Assembly (NCBI GenBank): GCA_905221605.1
Contig: CAJNDS010000247.1
Span: 186,638 to 250,637, forward strand
Source of the DNA: Symbiodinium natans
Taxonomy: Eukaryota > Sar > Dinophyceae > Suessiales > Symbiodiniaceae
Length of the DNA stretch: 64,000 bases
Direction: 5' to 3'
This document shows, in pieces, positions 20,546-32,800 of this stretch; position 1 is the stretch's first letter, and each line of letters begins with the position of its first letter. A program made the translations under genes and the position numbers. The notes below the pieces were generated by a model. It saw only the letters and a list, made by a program, of their open reading frames with translations, did not search any database and was not told the origin of the DNA.

Positions 20546-22150
20546 TATGAAATATATCATACTAGGAGTTTAACTTCAGTAATTAGTTAGCCATCAATAA
20601 ATCCATGTTAAATATGTGCAGTTCGGTGCATCTCATGTGAAAAGCACTCAAACTCTTCAGAGGCCGTGAGCCGCACCTCCCCTCCGCCAAAACTGCAGGC
20701 GCCCCTACTCTCTGCGATCTTCCACGAGCTGGTGTAACACGCTGTGAGGGTTTAGGGCCTTTTGGGTTTTGGGGTTTTGGGGTTTAGGTAAGTTGTTGTA
20801 GCTTGTGCTTGGTGCACCTTTGACTGACTCTTGACCGCCCTTTGCATCAGTTGACAGGTGCCGCATGGAAATTCAACTCCTGCTCCAGCGGGGGAAGAGT
20901 CCCTAGATGAGCGGCGATATCCCCAGACTTCAAGCACCACTGGTGAAAGGTAACATGACCGAAGAACCACTCTTGTCCTCTGTGCGCTTGAGGCCACTGG
21001 CTCTTCTGCGGGACTTCGCCGCAGGATGGGAGGTCCTTGCCCAAGATATTTGGGGATCCACACGATGATGAGGCGTTTAGGGTTTTGGGGCTTTATTGTC
21101 GTAATTGAGCTCCTTACCAGAGCTTAAAAGACAGGCCTTTTACATGGACCAATCTTGAGCCCTTGGCTGTTTAGGGGAGAAAATACAAGAGTGCTTGATA
21201 AGGTATGTTACAGGGTATATGATAGGTATACAAAGCCCCCAATGATTCGGCGCCCACATGAGGGGCATATATACTTCAGACCAACAAAAGAGTTCATGGG
21301 GCAAAGGTAGCCTGGCCACTCACCACGCGATCCTTCACGGTGTGAGGCCTTGGTCGAGGATCTGGATCGCAGATCCTTCTGCTTTGTGAAGCCGAGGAGC
21401 GCTTGTTGCCGCCAAGAGCCGCTGATGTGCTGGTTTAGATGAACAGACTTGCGATTTTCAGGACATCTCCCGAAGATTTGCTTCGGCAGGCAGGGAAAGA
21501 AGTATCCACCGCATCTAGTGCAGACGGGTCTTCGCTCAGGAGTTCGATGTGTTGCTATCGTCTGCGCACTGGCAGACACTGTTGCGGACCGAGTCAAAGG
21601 TACGGTCATGAACTGCTCCAGGGTCCAAGACCCAAGCGCAGGTGTAACGCCAACAAAGAATCCCCGACTCCCCAACAAACCACCCTTTTTGGGGGCCTTG
21701 CCCCTGTGCTGAGGACAAGCAAAACAGGTGCTGTCACACGAAGCACTGCATGGTGTGGCCCTTGGTTCTGCAGCGATCTCTGCCAGGGCCTTTAGAGAAA
21801 GAGTTTTAGGCTGGCCTGTTCTCCCTTATACTAACAGTCCTTAATAGGGATGATAGTAACCCCCTATTATAATGCCTATGAAGGACTGTTAGTATAAGGA
21901 GAACATCCCAAAGTTTAGGGTTGGTGAAGCATCTGCAGGTATGTGTCTCCAGGATGCTGCTGCCGGTACGTCTATGGTGACACTGCTGCTCTAGCCTTAG
22001 CCGGCTGTAGTTGACCTCAGTACATGACCAGCACAGAACCTAAACTTGGACGCATCAGAACCCCATGTGCCACTTGCATTCGTTCCAGTTTATCATCATC
22101 TTTGGAGACCCCCTAAACCCTAGACCTTAAACCCTAAACCGGTTGGCTCA
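20546..22150. other. Unresolved stretch, weak exon at 20907-21068
   Basis: A 53-codon + strand frame (20907-21068) contains VRLRPLALLRDFAAGWEVLA and could be an exon. Frames on both strands overlap at 21208-21720 without clear coding character. Telomere-like tracts occur at 20750-20790 and 22112-22140. No gene could be assembled. Confidence 0.25.
21819..21904. mobile_element. Short TIR element, family E copy 2
   Basis: GTTCTCCCTTATACTAACAG at the left pairs with CTGTTAGTATAAGGAGAAC at the right, near-perfect over about 24 bp, with a 35-bp centre. It is a solo miniature version of the outer ends of the 8997-9507 element. Confidence 0.85.
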
Positions 22151-22304
22151 GGTGCTACCCCGTGACAAGCCAGAGTGGCTTGCTGACATTGAGGCGAGAA
22201 GCTGAGGGAGGGTCAAAGATGTCCGAGTCGCAGCCACTGCTGAAAAAGCCCCTGCTGTGCCCTAATATGGCTATAAGTGCAGTTGTAGTAGCTACAAGTA
22301 CAGT

Positions 22305-22345
22305 TACAATTGGTTAGTAAGTACCATGAAACCTCCAAATACAAG
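22305..22345. mobile_element. Family D remnant, one end only
   Basis: TTAGTAAGTACCATGAAACC followed by TCCAAATAC matches the right end of family D. A left end was not found, although GCTACAAGTACAGTTACAAT just upstream matches the interior of the 47643 copy. Confidence 0.55.
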
Positions 22346-22530
22346 TTCTTCAGCCCGACAACGCTCAAAGGCCAGAATACTTGGAGAGCTGTGCGGGCTG
22401 CACCAAGATGAGTGGCCGAATAGTCGTGGACTTGGCTGCAGCAGATCGAAAGTAAGCAGACCGGGAGTATAGCCGAAAATGCTGTTGGGGCCGTGGGCAT
22501 TCAAAACGCACCCCAAGTGCAGGCGTGAAC

Positions 22531-22686
22531 ATGAACCTGTACGAGGATGAGGCGCGCCCCTGTGAATTTGCAACAATGCCATCATTACAACATGCACGTG
22601 ATTATGAAACTGCCTCGCCGCGACAGTCACAAAACGTCGGCTGGCACTCTGATGACGAGGCAATCAGAGCGGTCGATGTTGGCTGA
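22531..22686 (+). CDS. Exon-like frame, unidentified
   Basis: ATG at 22531 opens a 51-residue frame reading MNLYEDEARPCEFATMPSL and later SDDEAIRAVDVG, ending TGA. The acidic, ordinary composition suggests coding sequence, but neither family nor neighbours were identified. Confidence 0.3.
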   Translation: MNLYEDEARPCEFATMPSLQHARDYETASPRQSQNVGWHSDDEAIRAVDVG

Positions 22687-22941
22687 TGTTAATGATGCTA
22701 GAGGGTTCACGATGCTGCTTAAGCCTTGCGTGCCCAGGGTCTCTTTCGCGGCTGCCAGGCAGATTGCTTGGAGCCCAGTCAGAAAGCGCGTTCAGGAACC
22801 TTTCTTTCAAGGGAACTGTGGGGTTTAGGGTTTAGGGTGCATGCAGAGGTCGAATCATCTCAGCATCCTGGGGCGCATCTCGAAGGTTCGAGGTTGCCAT
22901 GAAGGAGACCACACTGAAGACTTGCTGATGTTTAGGGTTTA

Positions 22942-23030
22942 CCCAAACGCTCCAATGTAGCTCCATTTTGGGTTAGCAAAAGGGGGTTCTAGTATACTAC
23001 CCCAAAAGGTACTACACAGGAGCCTTTGGG
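22942..23030. mobile_element. Short TIR element, family B copy 2
   Basis: CCCAAACGCTCCAATGTAGC at the left, ACTACACAGGAGCCTTTGGG at the right, 89 bp. It is flanked on both sides by TTTAGGG units (22931-22940 and 23034-23052). Confidence 0.85.
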
Positions 23031-23179
23031 TGGGGTTTAGGGTTTAGGGTTCAAAGGGAACTGGAGCAGTGAATATAGGTACTGTGCTACGCTTATGACA
23101 TTTTCAGCCAGCCACACACTGGGAATCAATGAAGGAATTCTTGCAAAACTTTGCTTTGGAATGTTCGAAAGTCTTCCTG

Positions 23180-23350
23180 TTCGTTTTTTCATCCTCACAA
23201 AATCTACACAAAACCTTCACAAAATCTTCTTCGAAGATGTTTCGTTTATTCGAAGATTTCCGCGACTTTGAATCCCTGTCGAAAATGTTCGAAGATTTCG
23301 GCGACTTCTGAAGTTCCTTTCGAAGATTTTGTGATGATTTCTCGACGAAG
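23180..23350. repeat. Clustered TTCGAAGATTT repeats
   Basis: TTCGAAGAT followed by TTC/TTT recurs near 23238, 23256, 23288 and 23319 in an otherwise T-rich block. The low-complexity Phe/Ser/Asp frames across it are not credible proteins. Confidence 0.5.
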
Positions 23351-23581
23351 TCGGAGCCAAAATGTTGGAGAGGATTTGTCAAAGGTGTTGTTGAAAAAAT
23401 ATCTTCGGTTTATTATCATAGCCTAGTCTATGGCTCTCAATGTCTCATCATGCTATGCTGTTGAGTTTTATGGGGGGGGGGGGTAGGGATGTTAAGCTCA
23501 ATGGGTTCTGATTTCTTGCTTCAAATGCTAAATACAAGGAGCTTGCTGTGTTGCTCCTGCAGTTAGTTACTTTGGGCGTTT

Positions 23582-25477
23582 ATGCAGAACACGGCAGGTT
23601 CGCGTTCTGCGTTCCACCAGGATCGAAACCATGTCTCCGGCAAGCCCAGCGTCTTCCACGACACGCTGAAGAGCGTCATTCTCCACTCTGGCCGTAAGCT
23701 TAGCCTCTTCTGCCAGGTGTTGTATGAACATTCCCTATAATTAATCAGACCCTAAACCCCCCAAAAGCCACAAGCACAGCTCTGAACTACTCTGAAGGTG
23801 ATCTTTGCAGCATGGAAGGGCTTTTCCAGAAGCTGGCACCTGAGCATCCGTCCATGGGCGCAGTTGCCACGGTGTGGTAATGGGGCGTGGCTGAGTTGAG
23901 GGAGAACGACAAAGCGGCTTGTAGTCGTCCCGAGGCACTTCTCCCATCAAGTGGCCAAGGCACTCCGGAATACATCGCTGTGTAGCAGACCATCCTTGGG
24001 AATCCTTTAGCCATGTCGACAGGGGAATTCTGTGGAGAGTCCGAAGTCCTCGGCGTCCACAAGTTCCAGCACGGACTCTGTTCAAGAGCATCTTTGATGC
24101 GCTTTGTGTGAGAAATGTGAGGATGGCACGTTCAGGCCCCTACGCTCACATTGCCCCCAAAACTACTCAGCTCCTTTAGCCTCCGAACTGAGGACGTCCA
24201 AGTACAAATCGGCTTCCTGGCTGCATGAGGTTTCCGAATTCAGGGGGTGCCTGTTCTTGGGTTTCTATACTAGCACTAATACGGATCATGATGATTAAGG
24301 GGACAAGGGGCACCCCTAATTTGGCCTTGCTTGCACTGGCTGAGGTCCTTGACCCTTGCGAACTCAGCCAGCATTTAGGACCCATCAATTGGTGGGAAGG
24401 AAAACTCCCAAATTCTTTTTTCCCCGTTGCCCAGATTCCCCAGCAAAAACACGAGTCCTGTAAAGATTCTGAAGTTTAAGGTAAAAGCAGATGAAAGCGA
24501 ATAATGTGAGAGAGAGAGAGAGCGAAGGGGGACGTGAAATGAGAGAGAGAGAGAGAAAAAAAAAAAAAAAAACAAAAGATAAAAAAAGAGAGACGCTTGA
24601 GGGATCATGTTCGCGGAGGGGGGAGTGTTCCTCGGAAGAAAACCATAACTTCTGACGCTCCGTGATCCACCTCGCCTGGCTCCTCCACCAGGGCTAGCTC
24701 TTCCGAGGGTTATGGGGGGTGGTTAACGATGCGGCGGATGGAAGGTGGGGGGAGAGTCACCAAATAACAGGCGACATCTGTTGTCCGTTTTACATTGTCG
24801 GCCCTGGTGGCTAGCGGCAGGGGGGGGGGGGGGGGGGGGGCGAAGGGGAAAAGAGGGTATTCGTTCAAAGCAGAAGGTACCAAATGAAGGCGGGGTGGGG
24901 TACCCGGCTGGGCCGCTTTTTGCGGCCCAGCCACCTACCCGAGGCCTCGGCGGATTAAAGGACATTTTGTGTTTAATGTTTATCCTTTTTCTTTCGTATG
25001 AAGATATGAGAGGAGCATTCGTGGGGGTCATTGAGGCAGCTGGATGACGTGCGGGGGGACGGGGGGGGGGCAGGGCGGCCAACAAAGAGCCTTTGCGAAA
25101 GCTCGCTCAGCATGCGCCTGTGTCGATGTGTGTCTCTGCTTGAGTTACCTAAGTTGGACTTGCTACGCGGAGTCAGACGGAAGTAGGGGACAGGGCCTTC
25201 AAGAATCCAAGATTGTTGCAGGGATGAATGATCTGCGTGCTCTCTTTGAAGCTTTTCCAGATTGGTGCCCCAGCTGGAGGCTTGAAAGACAAACGCCCTG
25301 AGTTGGATGGCATGGGGGGGTCGGGTCATCCCTCTCGCTGCTCAACTGGCCCCAACGGACTTGCACCCTTATCGGGAGGTTAAGCGTGCAGGCAGGAGAC
25401 AAGGAAGAGAGCAGGACCCCTTTGATAGCAATAGAAAGTACTTCAAAAGTATGTCTCTTCGTTTCTCGATTCCTTAA
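23582..25477 (+). CDS. Unidentified multi-exon gene
   Basis: Exon candidates on the + strand: 23582-23716 (QNTAGSRSAFHQDRN, then SVFHDTLKSVILHSGRKLSL, followed by GT); about 23816-23879 (GLFQKLAPEHPSMGAVATV); about 24050-24115 (TLFKSIFDALCVRNVRMA); about 25225-25300 (GMNDLRALFEAFPDWCPSW); and a likely last exon about 25327-25477 (HPYREVKRAGRRQGREQDPF, then KYFKSMSLRFSIP and TAA). Residue composition and flanking AG and GT/GC sites support coding. I do not recognise the family and cannot show that all pieces belong to one protein. Confidence 0.4.
24510..24600. repeat. GA microsatellite and A-run
   Basis: Two (GA)n blocks (about 24508-24522 and 24541-24555) followed by a run of about 19 A with a few interruptions. 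Confidence 0.9.
24710..24965. repeat. G-rich tract with hairpin and shared tail motif
   Basis: A G-rich stretch including a run of about 22 G (24818-24840) is followed by a perfect hairpin (GGCTGGGCCGC, TTTTT loop, GCGGCCCAGCC; 24906-24932). Then comes CACCTACCCGAGGCCTCGG and CGGATTA. Almost the same tail follows the much longer G-rich tract at 54232-54965. Confidence 0.55.
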
Positions 25478-25479
25478 AG

Positions 25480-27070
25480 TCTGTCTCTGAGTTTGCCGTT
25501 TTCAGAGCATGCCTTTTTGGATTAGCTTTTGCTAGGGGGACCCGGCACCCTTGTAACAGCCACCACCCTGCCAAGGAAGCAGCTCGGGCGTTTTTCCTGA
25601 AATTCTGGGCTTTGGGTTTTTTGCTAGTTTATCATGGAAAAAAGCAAACTTTGTGGCTGAATTCCAAGCATCAGGGTTGAGTGGAGCAAGCAAGAGAGGT
25701 CTTGGGAATCGCCAGGAATGCCGCAGCACAATTCAGCACATGGTCTAAGGCTCGAATCAATCTCACGTGGCGCTACATCGCCGGAGCCTCAGTTTGGGGT
25801 TGAGGGTTTAGGCTGATGCCCTCTCGTCATCCTCAACGGAGGTCAGTCATAGATCGTACTGTCGTCGATCCTGGCCGGAGAGCGAGAGTCCAGCACCCCA
25901 ACCGCGTTAAGAGCGGCTGAGACGAGCTCCAGGCAATTGCTTTTAATTTGCGCCCGTTGGCCATCATTTCCCGCCGCCAGAAGACGCCCGGGGGCAATCG
26001 GAGAAAGCTTCATGGTGGTTTTGAGCCAAAAACCGAAAAATCAGTTAGCCTTGGGTTTGCAACATGGTTTGCGGTGGGAAGCACAGTCCCAGCGCTCTGT
26101 TCCCTCGTTTCATTAGCAAAAAAGAGCAGATATAGTATGGACAGACGCTGTCTTCTTGGCAGCACCAAATGCCAAACAAGCTTTTGGTGCCTGCAGCATA
26201 CTTGGAAAGCCAGATTACGCTAGACCCAGAAAGGTGACCATGAATTGAGGAGGACCGGCTAGAGGAAAAAGGTTTTAGAATAGTGGATCTTGGTGGGTTT
26301 ACATATATGTCTCAGCAATCTCTTCGGCACAGTCGGCTTCTGGTGGCCAGCTGCATTTGAAGAAATGCAGCGTTAACGCGCTGGTAGCTGCGATTGGGCC
26401 TGCACATGCCTGTTTCCTGTTCACGATATCGCCTGATCTTCCCTTCGCAGGCGCACTCGTAGCTGACCCTTCCGTGGGATCGCCGCAGTCATCTGTTGTT
26501 TAAGAACAGGTGGCATGCTGTGAATGCGGAAGTCTGAAATCCATGCCTGGTCACGGGTTCACAGCTGAGCATGAGCAGTTACAGGATCTCGGTAGGCCCT
26601 TGCGACATTTTAAGTTTTCCCTTATTGGGGTTTAAGAGCATCATATTCAGGAACCCTAAACCCTAAACCCTAAACCATATTTTTTTTAGAGGGTTCTAAG
26701 GGCCATCCTTGGGATTGTCAGAACCCAGGCTTCTGAACAGGCAAGCTCCTGCTGAAAAGTATCCTGTAACTCTCATGTAAAGTTGGGAGAGACCCTGATC
26801 ATGCAGCAGAGCTATTCTCCAAACAGGCTTTTCTGAAGCTCGTCGGCTGAGGGGGGTGCTGGGGGGGCCAGGAATGGCACTGGACTGAAGAGATCGCTTC
26901 GCAGCATTTGGCTTCCAGGGCGTAAACCAACCGATTCCACCGTCAGGAGTAGCAGGCAGCATTACCCTAGCAAGTCCGAGAGAAAGTGGAGCAGCGGTGC
27001 AAGAACGGGAGTAGCACCGGCAGTCCTTTCCCGCAGAGAGAGAGAGAGAGCGAGTGGCTACTGCTTTGTA
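25480..27070. other. No gene resolved
   Basis: Open frames at 25948-26223 (+) and 26696-27073 (-) have no recognised domain. A CCCTAAA tract lies at 26652-26675. This probably includes intergenic DNA upstream of the dynamin-like gene and perhaps its first exons. Confidence 0.3.
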
Positions 27071-27073
27071 CAT

Positions 27074-29841
27074 TTTGGTGCAGAATGTGGACGAAGGAAT
27101 CGAAGCCTACCTCTCAGATCCATGTGTTGCATGAATTCACTATTCACTACTCGCTCTGTACACTTGAGTGCCCGGCTTGTCTCGGAGCCCACCAGGTGGG
27201 ATGGCGTCAAGGTGAATCTTGATCCAGAGCAGCTTTCAAAGCTTCAGGAAGCCCAGATTCAGAACCACTTCGATGGTTTGCCCATAGCAAAAGGTCCTGT
27301 TGTCCATGGCGTGAGGACCGCAACAAGCTCTTGGACATCTTAGAGAACCAGGGGCAGCAGATTGTGCCGAGGAGTGCATATGGAGAGGGTGTTGATTTCC
27401 GATGCTTCTCTTGCCTGGTGCAAGCAACGCTTTTCGTCGCCATGCTGCGCTAGATGATGAATCCAAGGTGGTGGTGGGCGATACCTCTTCAGGCAAGTCG
27501 ACGACAATTAACTTTCTGCATCCCGACGGCAAATGGGGTGGCAAATGGCTGCAGCACACAGCGCACAAGTTGGTTCGACCCAAAGAGCCCCATACCCCCT
27601 TAATTAAGGAATATGAAAATACCTTACATCATAAGCAGGATCCCTATATATTTTAAGGTATTTTCCTTAATTAAGGGGTATTGGGCTCTCTGGGGACTTG
27701 GTCCAAGGTTGGGCTACCCTTTCAACTTTGTCGCGCAGGGCATTGGCACTCGCCGGTGCGACTGAAAGGATGCCACGGGCTTTTGCAGTGCAATGACACC
27801 CTGCCAGGCCATGCGTAATGACCCTGACCCCCGACCCTGAGCGCGACAAGGCGGGGTGGGGAAGGGGGGCCATGGAGTCGAGTGAGAACGACTCCACGAC
27901 CCAGCAGACACATGTGTGCAGGTGCTTTTCCGGACGAAGTTTCAGAAGAACGACTTCACAAAGGAGGAGGACTTCACATCCCTGGCAGATGCAATGGCCC
28001 AAGGGCAGCAGCTGACAACCACCATTGTGTGGAGTGTGTGTGGCGTGCGGAAGAAGTCAATATAAACACAAAGTCACAACTGCGAGAGCGCCCCGGGCAC
28101 TGGGAGATTGGTTCGGCGGCACAGCTGTGTGTTCGCCGTGCGATGCGGTGTCGGTGTCGATTTCTTCTACTTAGACGTAGACGTAGGAACCCCATGTGAA
28201 AGCCTTGTGCAAGCACTGGGAAAGCAACCTCCAAGCCGATCAACAAAGGTGGCCAACTTGGTCCGTGCAGTCAACGACCCACGAGGTCATCCTGAATGGC
28301 CGCGCCTGACAAGTTGCAATGGGAATATGCGGTCCGTTCTCGAAATTCGGGTCCATCCTTGGTTGCCCTAGCGTGTGCGTTATCACAAGGACCCCAGGAC
28401 CAAACAGGGGGCCCATAGTTTTCAGAACTGACCGTATATCTAGGGGGGGGAACAGACGAGAGTCACGACTGTGCGGTCTGCGAAGAATGCCAGGTTTGAC
28501 TGTTTGAACCCGGATCGTGCTTGTACCTCAAAGTTCTTTCGCCAACGCAAAGGAAATTGCGGGTCATGTTGAAGCTTGTGCTGAGGAGCAGTTTCGTGGA
28601 CAGATGCCCCCGATGGTAAGACCGGACGATGCATTCGACGAGACGCCCGTGTATGCAAGGAGCTGAATGCTGAACTCCGCAGCACAACCCTTGTCGTTCC
28701 AGGTGTTTTTAACATTTGCTGCGTTACTGGCGAACAAGGTCCAGCTGTTCCACAAGGACATCGATTGTCCCATGCGGCTCGTGGACGTCCCTGGTGATGG
28801 CCTCAGAGAATGCTGATTGCTGGCAGCTGCGGAAGTAAGTGCGAGGGCCGGTTGCCCTGACTGCAAAACCCCCTATTACAGGTCTCAGTCGTGGCAATCG
28901 CCTGACAACCAAGATTGCTTTGTCATTCATCAAGCTGCGTGCTGAGATTGTTGCCAGTGCCTGCGTACCCCGAGGTCCCTATAACCTCTAAAAAGTGAAC
29001 TGGTTACAGGCTAAACCTTTTGGCGTGTTTCCGGCCTCCTAGCTAAGGCCGGACAATGCGGTCATCTTGGTCGTCGGAAAGGAGTCACTTCCTGTGATGC
29101 ATGCAGGTACTGTAGGTGGCTAAGATGAGTGAGGATACGCAATGGTATGCATAGATGATGGGCCGCCTCAACTTCACACTCTGAACACTCCAAACTTTCG
29201 TCCTTTGCATCTTGCCGGGTTTCCCTCTCCAGGACCATCCGAACAACGGTGGCTTCCCTCATCTGGCCGCGGCCATGAGGCGCGGGAGCCAGGGCTTCGA
29301 CTCGGGACTTTCGTGGGGTTCTTGTCGGAGTGAAGCGGGTGTACTGTGCGACTGAAGCTGCCTCAGATTGATATCAAGAACTGCGAGTCCGGACCGGTCC
29401 TTCTTTTGTTGTGTTGATTTTTGTGTTGCAGGGAGTGCTCTCGCACCATTGTCGTTCAGAACTTTGCCAACACGAAGATCCAAGACAACCAGGCGCAACA
29501 TACCTACCCGTGCCTCATAGCATGACCATGAGCAAGCCAAGCGTTGCGTTTGCGATTTAGAAGCATCTCGAAGCTCAAAACCACACCTCAGGTGACAGAG
29601 AACTTCAATGTCATCTATGACAAGATGAGCGGGCGCACTGCTTTGCGCCCGGACATTGGGTTCTTGAAGTCAGTAGCATGCAATCAGGAAGAACTCCTGT
29701 AGCTAAGCTATCTTTCCCGACGCTCGTGAATATCCTAAGCGGTTCCTCTTTGCATTGGTTTTCCGGTTTCGGTTCTCGGGTTTGGGGCCTCCTCATGAAC
29801 CCCTCTTCAAGCATGAAGCTCAACTTGAAGGGTGACCCCAA

Positions 29842-29879
<38 letters not shown>

Positions 29880-32800
29880 CGGGGGGGGGGGTGACGGGAG
29901 GCGGGTGCGGGGGGGGGGGTGCGAGGGGGTTGTGTTGGCATGAGGTTCTGATTCTTAACTCTTAGCAGTCAAGCGGAGTTTACATGGAAGAGTTCTATGT
30001 GTCATACGGCTAGAATGATCCTCAGCGCAATCGCCGTTCTTAGAACCCTAAGCCCGAAACCCTCAACCCAGCATCAACCATCTCTAAGGATTTGGTGCTT
30101 TACTGCATTGACTACGGCTTGCCCTACGAGCCGGGACTTCCCTTGTGGCAAGAAGGTCCCTGCTTGCCAGCCCCGAACTCCGTTTTAGAATTTTGTAAGG
30201 TAGAGCTTGGAGGGTTCAGGCCGGGGGTTCAGCAGCTTAGTAGGAGATGGCTGCATTTAGGGTTTAGAGTTTAGGGTTTAGGGTATTCTCTACATGTGCT
30301 CGCATGAAGTGCCCAAATTCCGGGCTCAGAAACCGCCTGTGTTTGACACCCATTGATAGATCTGCGGCGGAGTCCTGGATGCCCATCCTGCACATCCTTT
30401 CTTCTTGATGTCCTCAGCTTGATTTTTGAAGACAAGGGGAATGCTAGACGGCCACGATGTTAAACCCCAAGCCCTAATCCCCAAACCCTAAATCCTCAAC
30501 CCTAGCCAGGCTACGACCAGCAGGATTGGCACAAGATCAACAAGGAGCAAGGTTTGCAGGCAGACGAGACCTCAGACAAGCTTGGGGATGGTAGGATTGG
30601 AACCTCAGCTAACCAGTTCTTAGTAGGGCATCTGGGAATTAGGTACCCTATGCACTCCCAGAATGTAAGGTACCTGACTCCTAGTTCTCTACTAAGAACT
30701 CGAAAGAAGCTAATTTCGGGCCACAACATGGCACAAGATTTACTCGTCCACAAGACACTGGGACATCCCTTGGACAGAGCCCTGAGGTGCTTGGCCCTTA
30801 GCATGATTCCCCATGACCCTAAAGCCGTAATGGTGTGTGGCTGGTTTGCTGCAATCCCAGGGTTGGCATGTCCAGATTCTTGCCGTCCAGGTCCGGAGAG
30901 CCATGGTGCAACACACAGAGATGCGAGAGAGAGCCTCAGCGCGTTGCATCCGAAGCATTGATGGATGTGAGATGTGAGGCCAGACCCAGGCAAGCCCAAA
31001 CCATTGATAACTGAGGCAAAGCAGCTGCAAGAGCGGTTCAAGGACCGAAGCCTTGAACCCTAAACCATAAACCCTAAACCCTAAACCCTAAACCCTAACC
31101 CCTAACCCCTAAACCCTAAACCCTAAACCCTAAACCCAAACCTACTTTAGAGGCCTTCTGTATCGCCGTTCTACAGATGCAGCTTTGTTTGGAACGTTCC
31201 GGCGGTGGAAGTTGGCAGGACAGCAAGGTGTTCTCCAACGTGATTGTGCCAGGAATCGACCTGGCCCTTGCCTTAGGAGTTGAGGTTATCAGCATTAATT
31301 ATTGCCCTCATAGAGTTTGGGGCCCCTAGAGTGCTTATGCAGTTTTCGTTTCGTCGGGCTTTGGGCTCAGGGAGTATGAAGTTTACAGGGGTTAGAGAGA
31401 TTAGGGTTTGCAACAGCGCAAGCTTTCGGGCTGAATCTGGTAATCAGCGACTTGCCCATGTCGTTGATGAGGTACGCAAGAAGCTCAACGAATTCCAGTG
31501 CTGGTCTGAGATGCTCGCAATGTGAGCTGGTGCACAAGAAGTGCCTGCTTCGATCCGTTTGTGCATGGCAGGTTCCACGACATTGATGGGCACATTGGCA
31601 GATTGCAAGAAGAGCCGCGCTCCCAGAATTTAAGCTTGGCTACGTACACATCTGCCCGACCTTGATTGCTAGCTCTGCTCGGCGCATCTTATCGCCACTC
31701 CGCTGCAGGCTGAGACGTCAGATTGCCAAGCGCCAGGGAGAACTGGAACGTGTCGGCTTCTGAGCAGTCCTTGCGCTGAAGTCGACTGTGAAGGCGATCC
31801 CTGGTGGAACGATGTACGACTGTTGGCACATGTACTCATCCTTTTTCATCTTTCTCCCCAACTCTTGAACCCTATACCCCGAAAACCCTAAACCCTGAAA
31901 GTACTTGAGTGGACTCCCTGTTGCCAAGGCCCAAGCTCGCGTCAAGCAGCTGCAGTTCCCGCCAGAGTCATGGGCTCAGTTTCTGTTTTTTTTTTGGGTG
32001 GCAGGGCGGTCTAGTAAATATGATGCAGTAGTACATGAGTACATCAAAGGGCTGTGTACTACATGCATATACTGTTATGCAAATCTGGTTGTCATTACTA
32101 CAGTATTCTATGTGTACTTTTTTTTATGCATTGCATTCTTGTCTTTTCATTCATGCTCTAGGATAGCCTTATAAATGTGACATTCGACAGGCAGCCCCAG
32201 CTGCCCCCTCCACAAACTGTTCAGTCAGGTGGGATAACATGCTGGCATCCTTTGCCGCGACCGTCCGAAAGTACTTGGACGCAACGCACAACACCGTGGC
32301 AGCGCTGACATGCTTTCAGAAAGGTTGAAGCTGTTGACTGTTTAGGGTTTAGGGTTTAGGGTTTAGGGTTTAGGGTCTTGATGCTTTGCCTGTGGGCGGC
32401 TAGCACACTCCCGCCCGAAACTATTTAGGTCCTAGGTTGCATCGACTTGGATACGGAAGCGCCAGGAGATATATGATGCCGCGTCCGGGACTTGGTGGTT
32501 GGCAAGGCCAAGTCATGCCTGGCCTGTGCCGCAGAGCACTTCATGGTAGAGCCAGAGCAAGCAAGCTCAAAGTCAGATAGGTCACGTGAGTCGTTTAGCT
32601 GTTCCTGGATACCAAGGACGGGCCTCATGAAGGAGGATGATTCCTTGCTGTGGACATCAGAAGAGGAAGCACGCAGGGTCGCCAAAGGGGCGCTCGACAG
32701 CCCGGTGCCCAGCCAGCGCGTCATGTGAGAGGCCAGAAGGTAATTCTCAACTTTGCCAGGTGGTGACAAGCACACGGATGAAGATGGGCTTGCTTGGCCA

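Noticed and set aside
21208-21678. 156-codon - strand frame with two CxxC pairs, considered as a zinc-finger or retroelement fragment
   Set aside because: No reverse transcriptase, integrase or known finger pattern; the CxxC spacing is not diagnostic.
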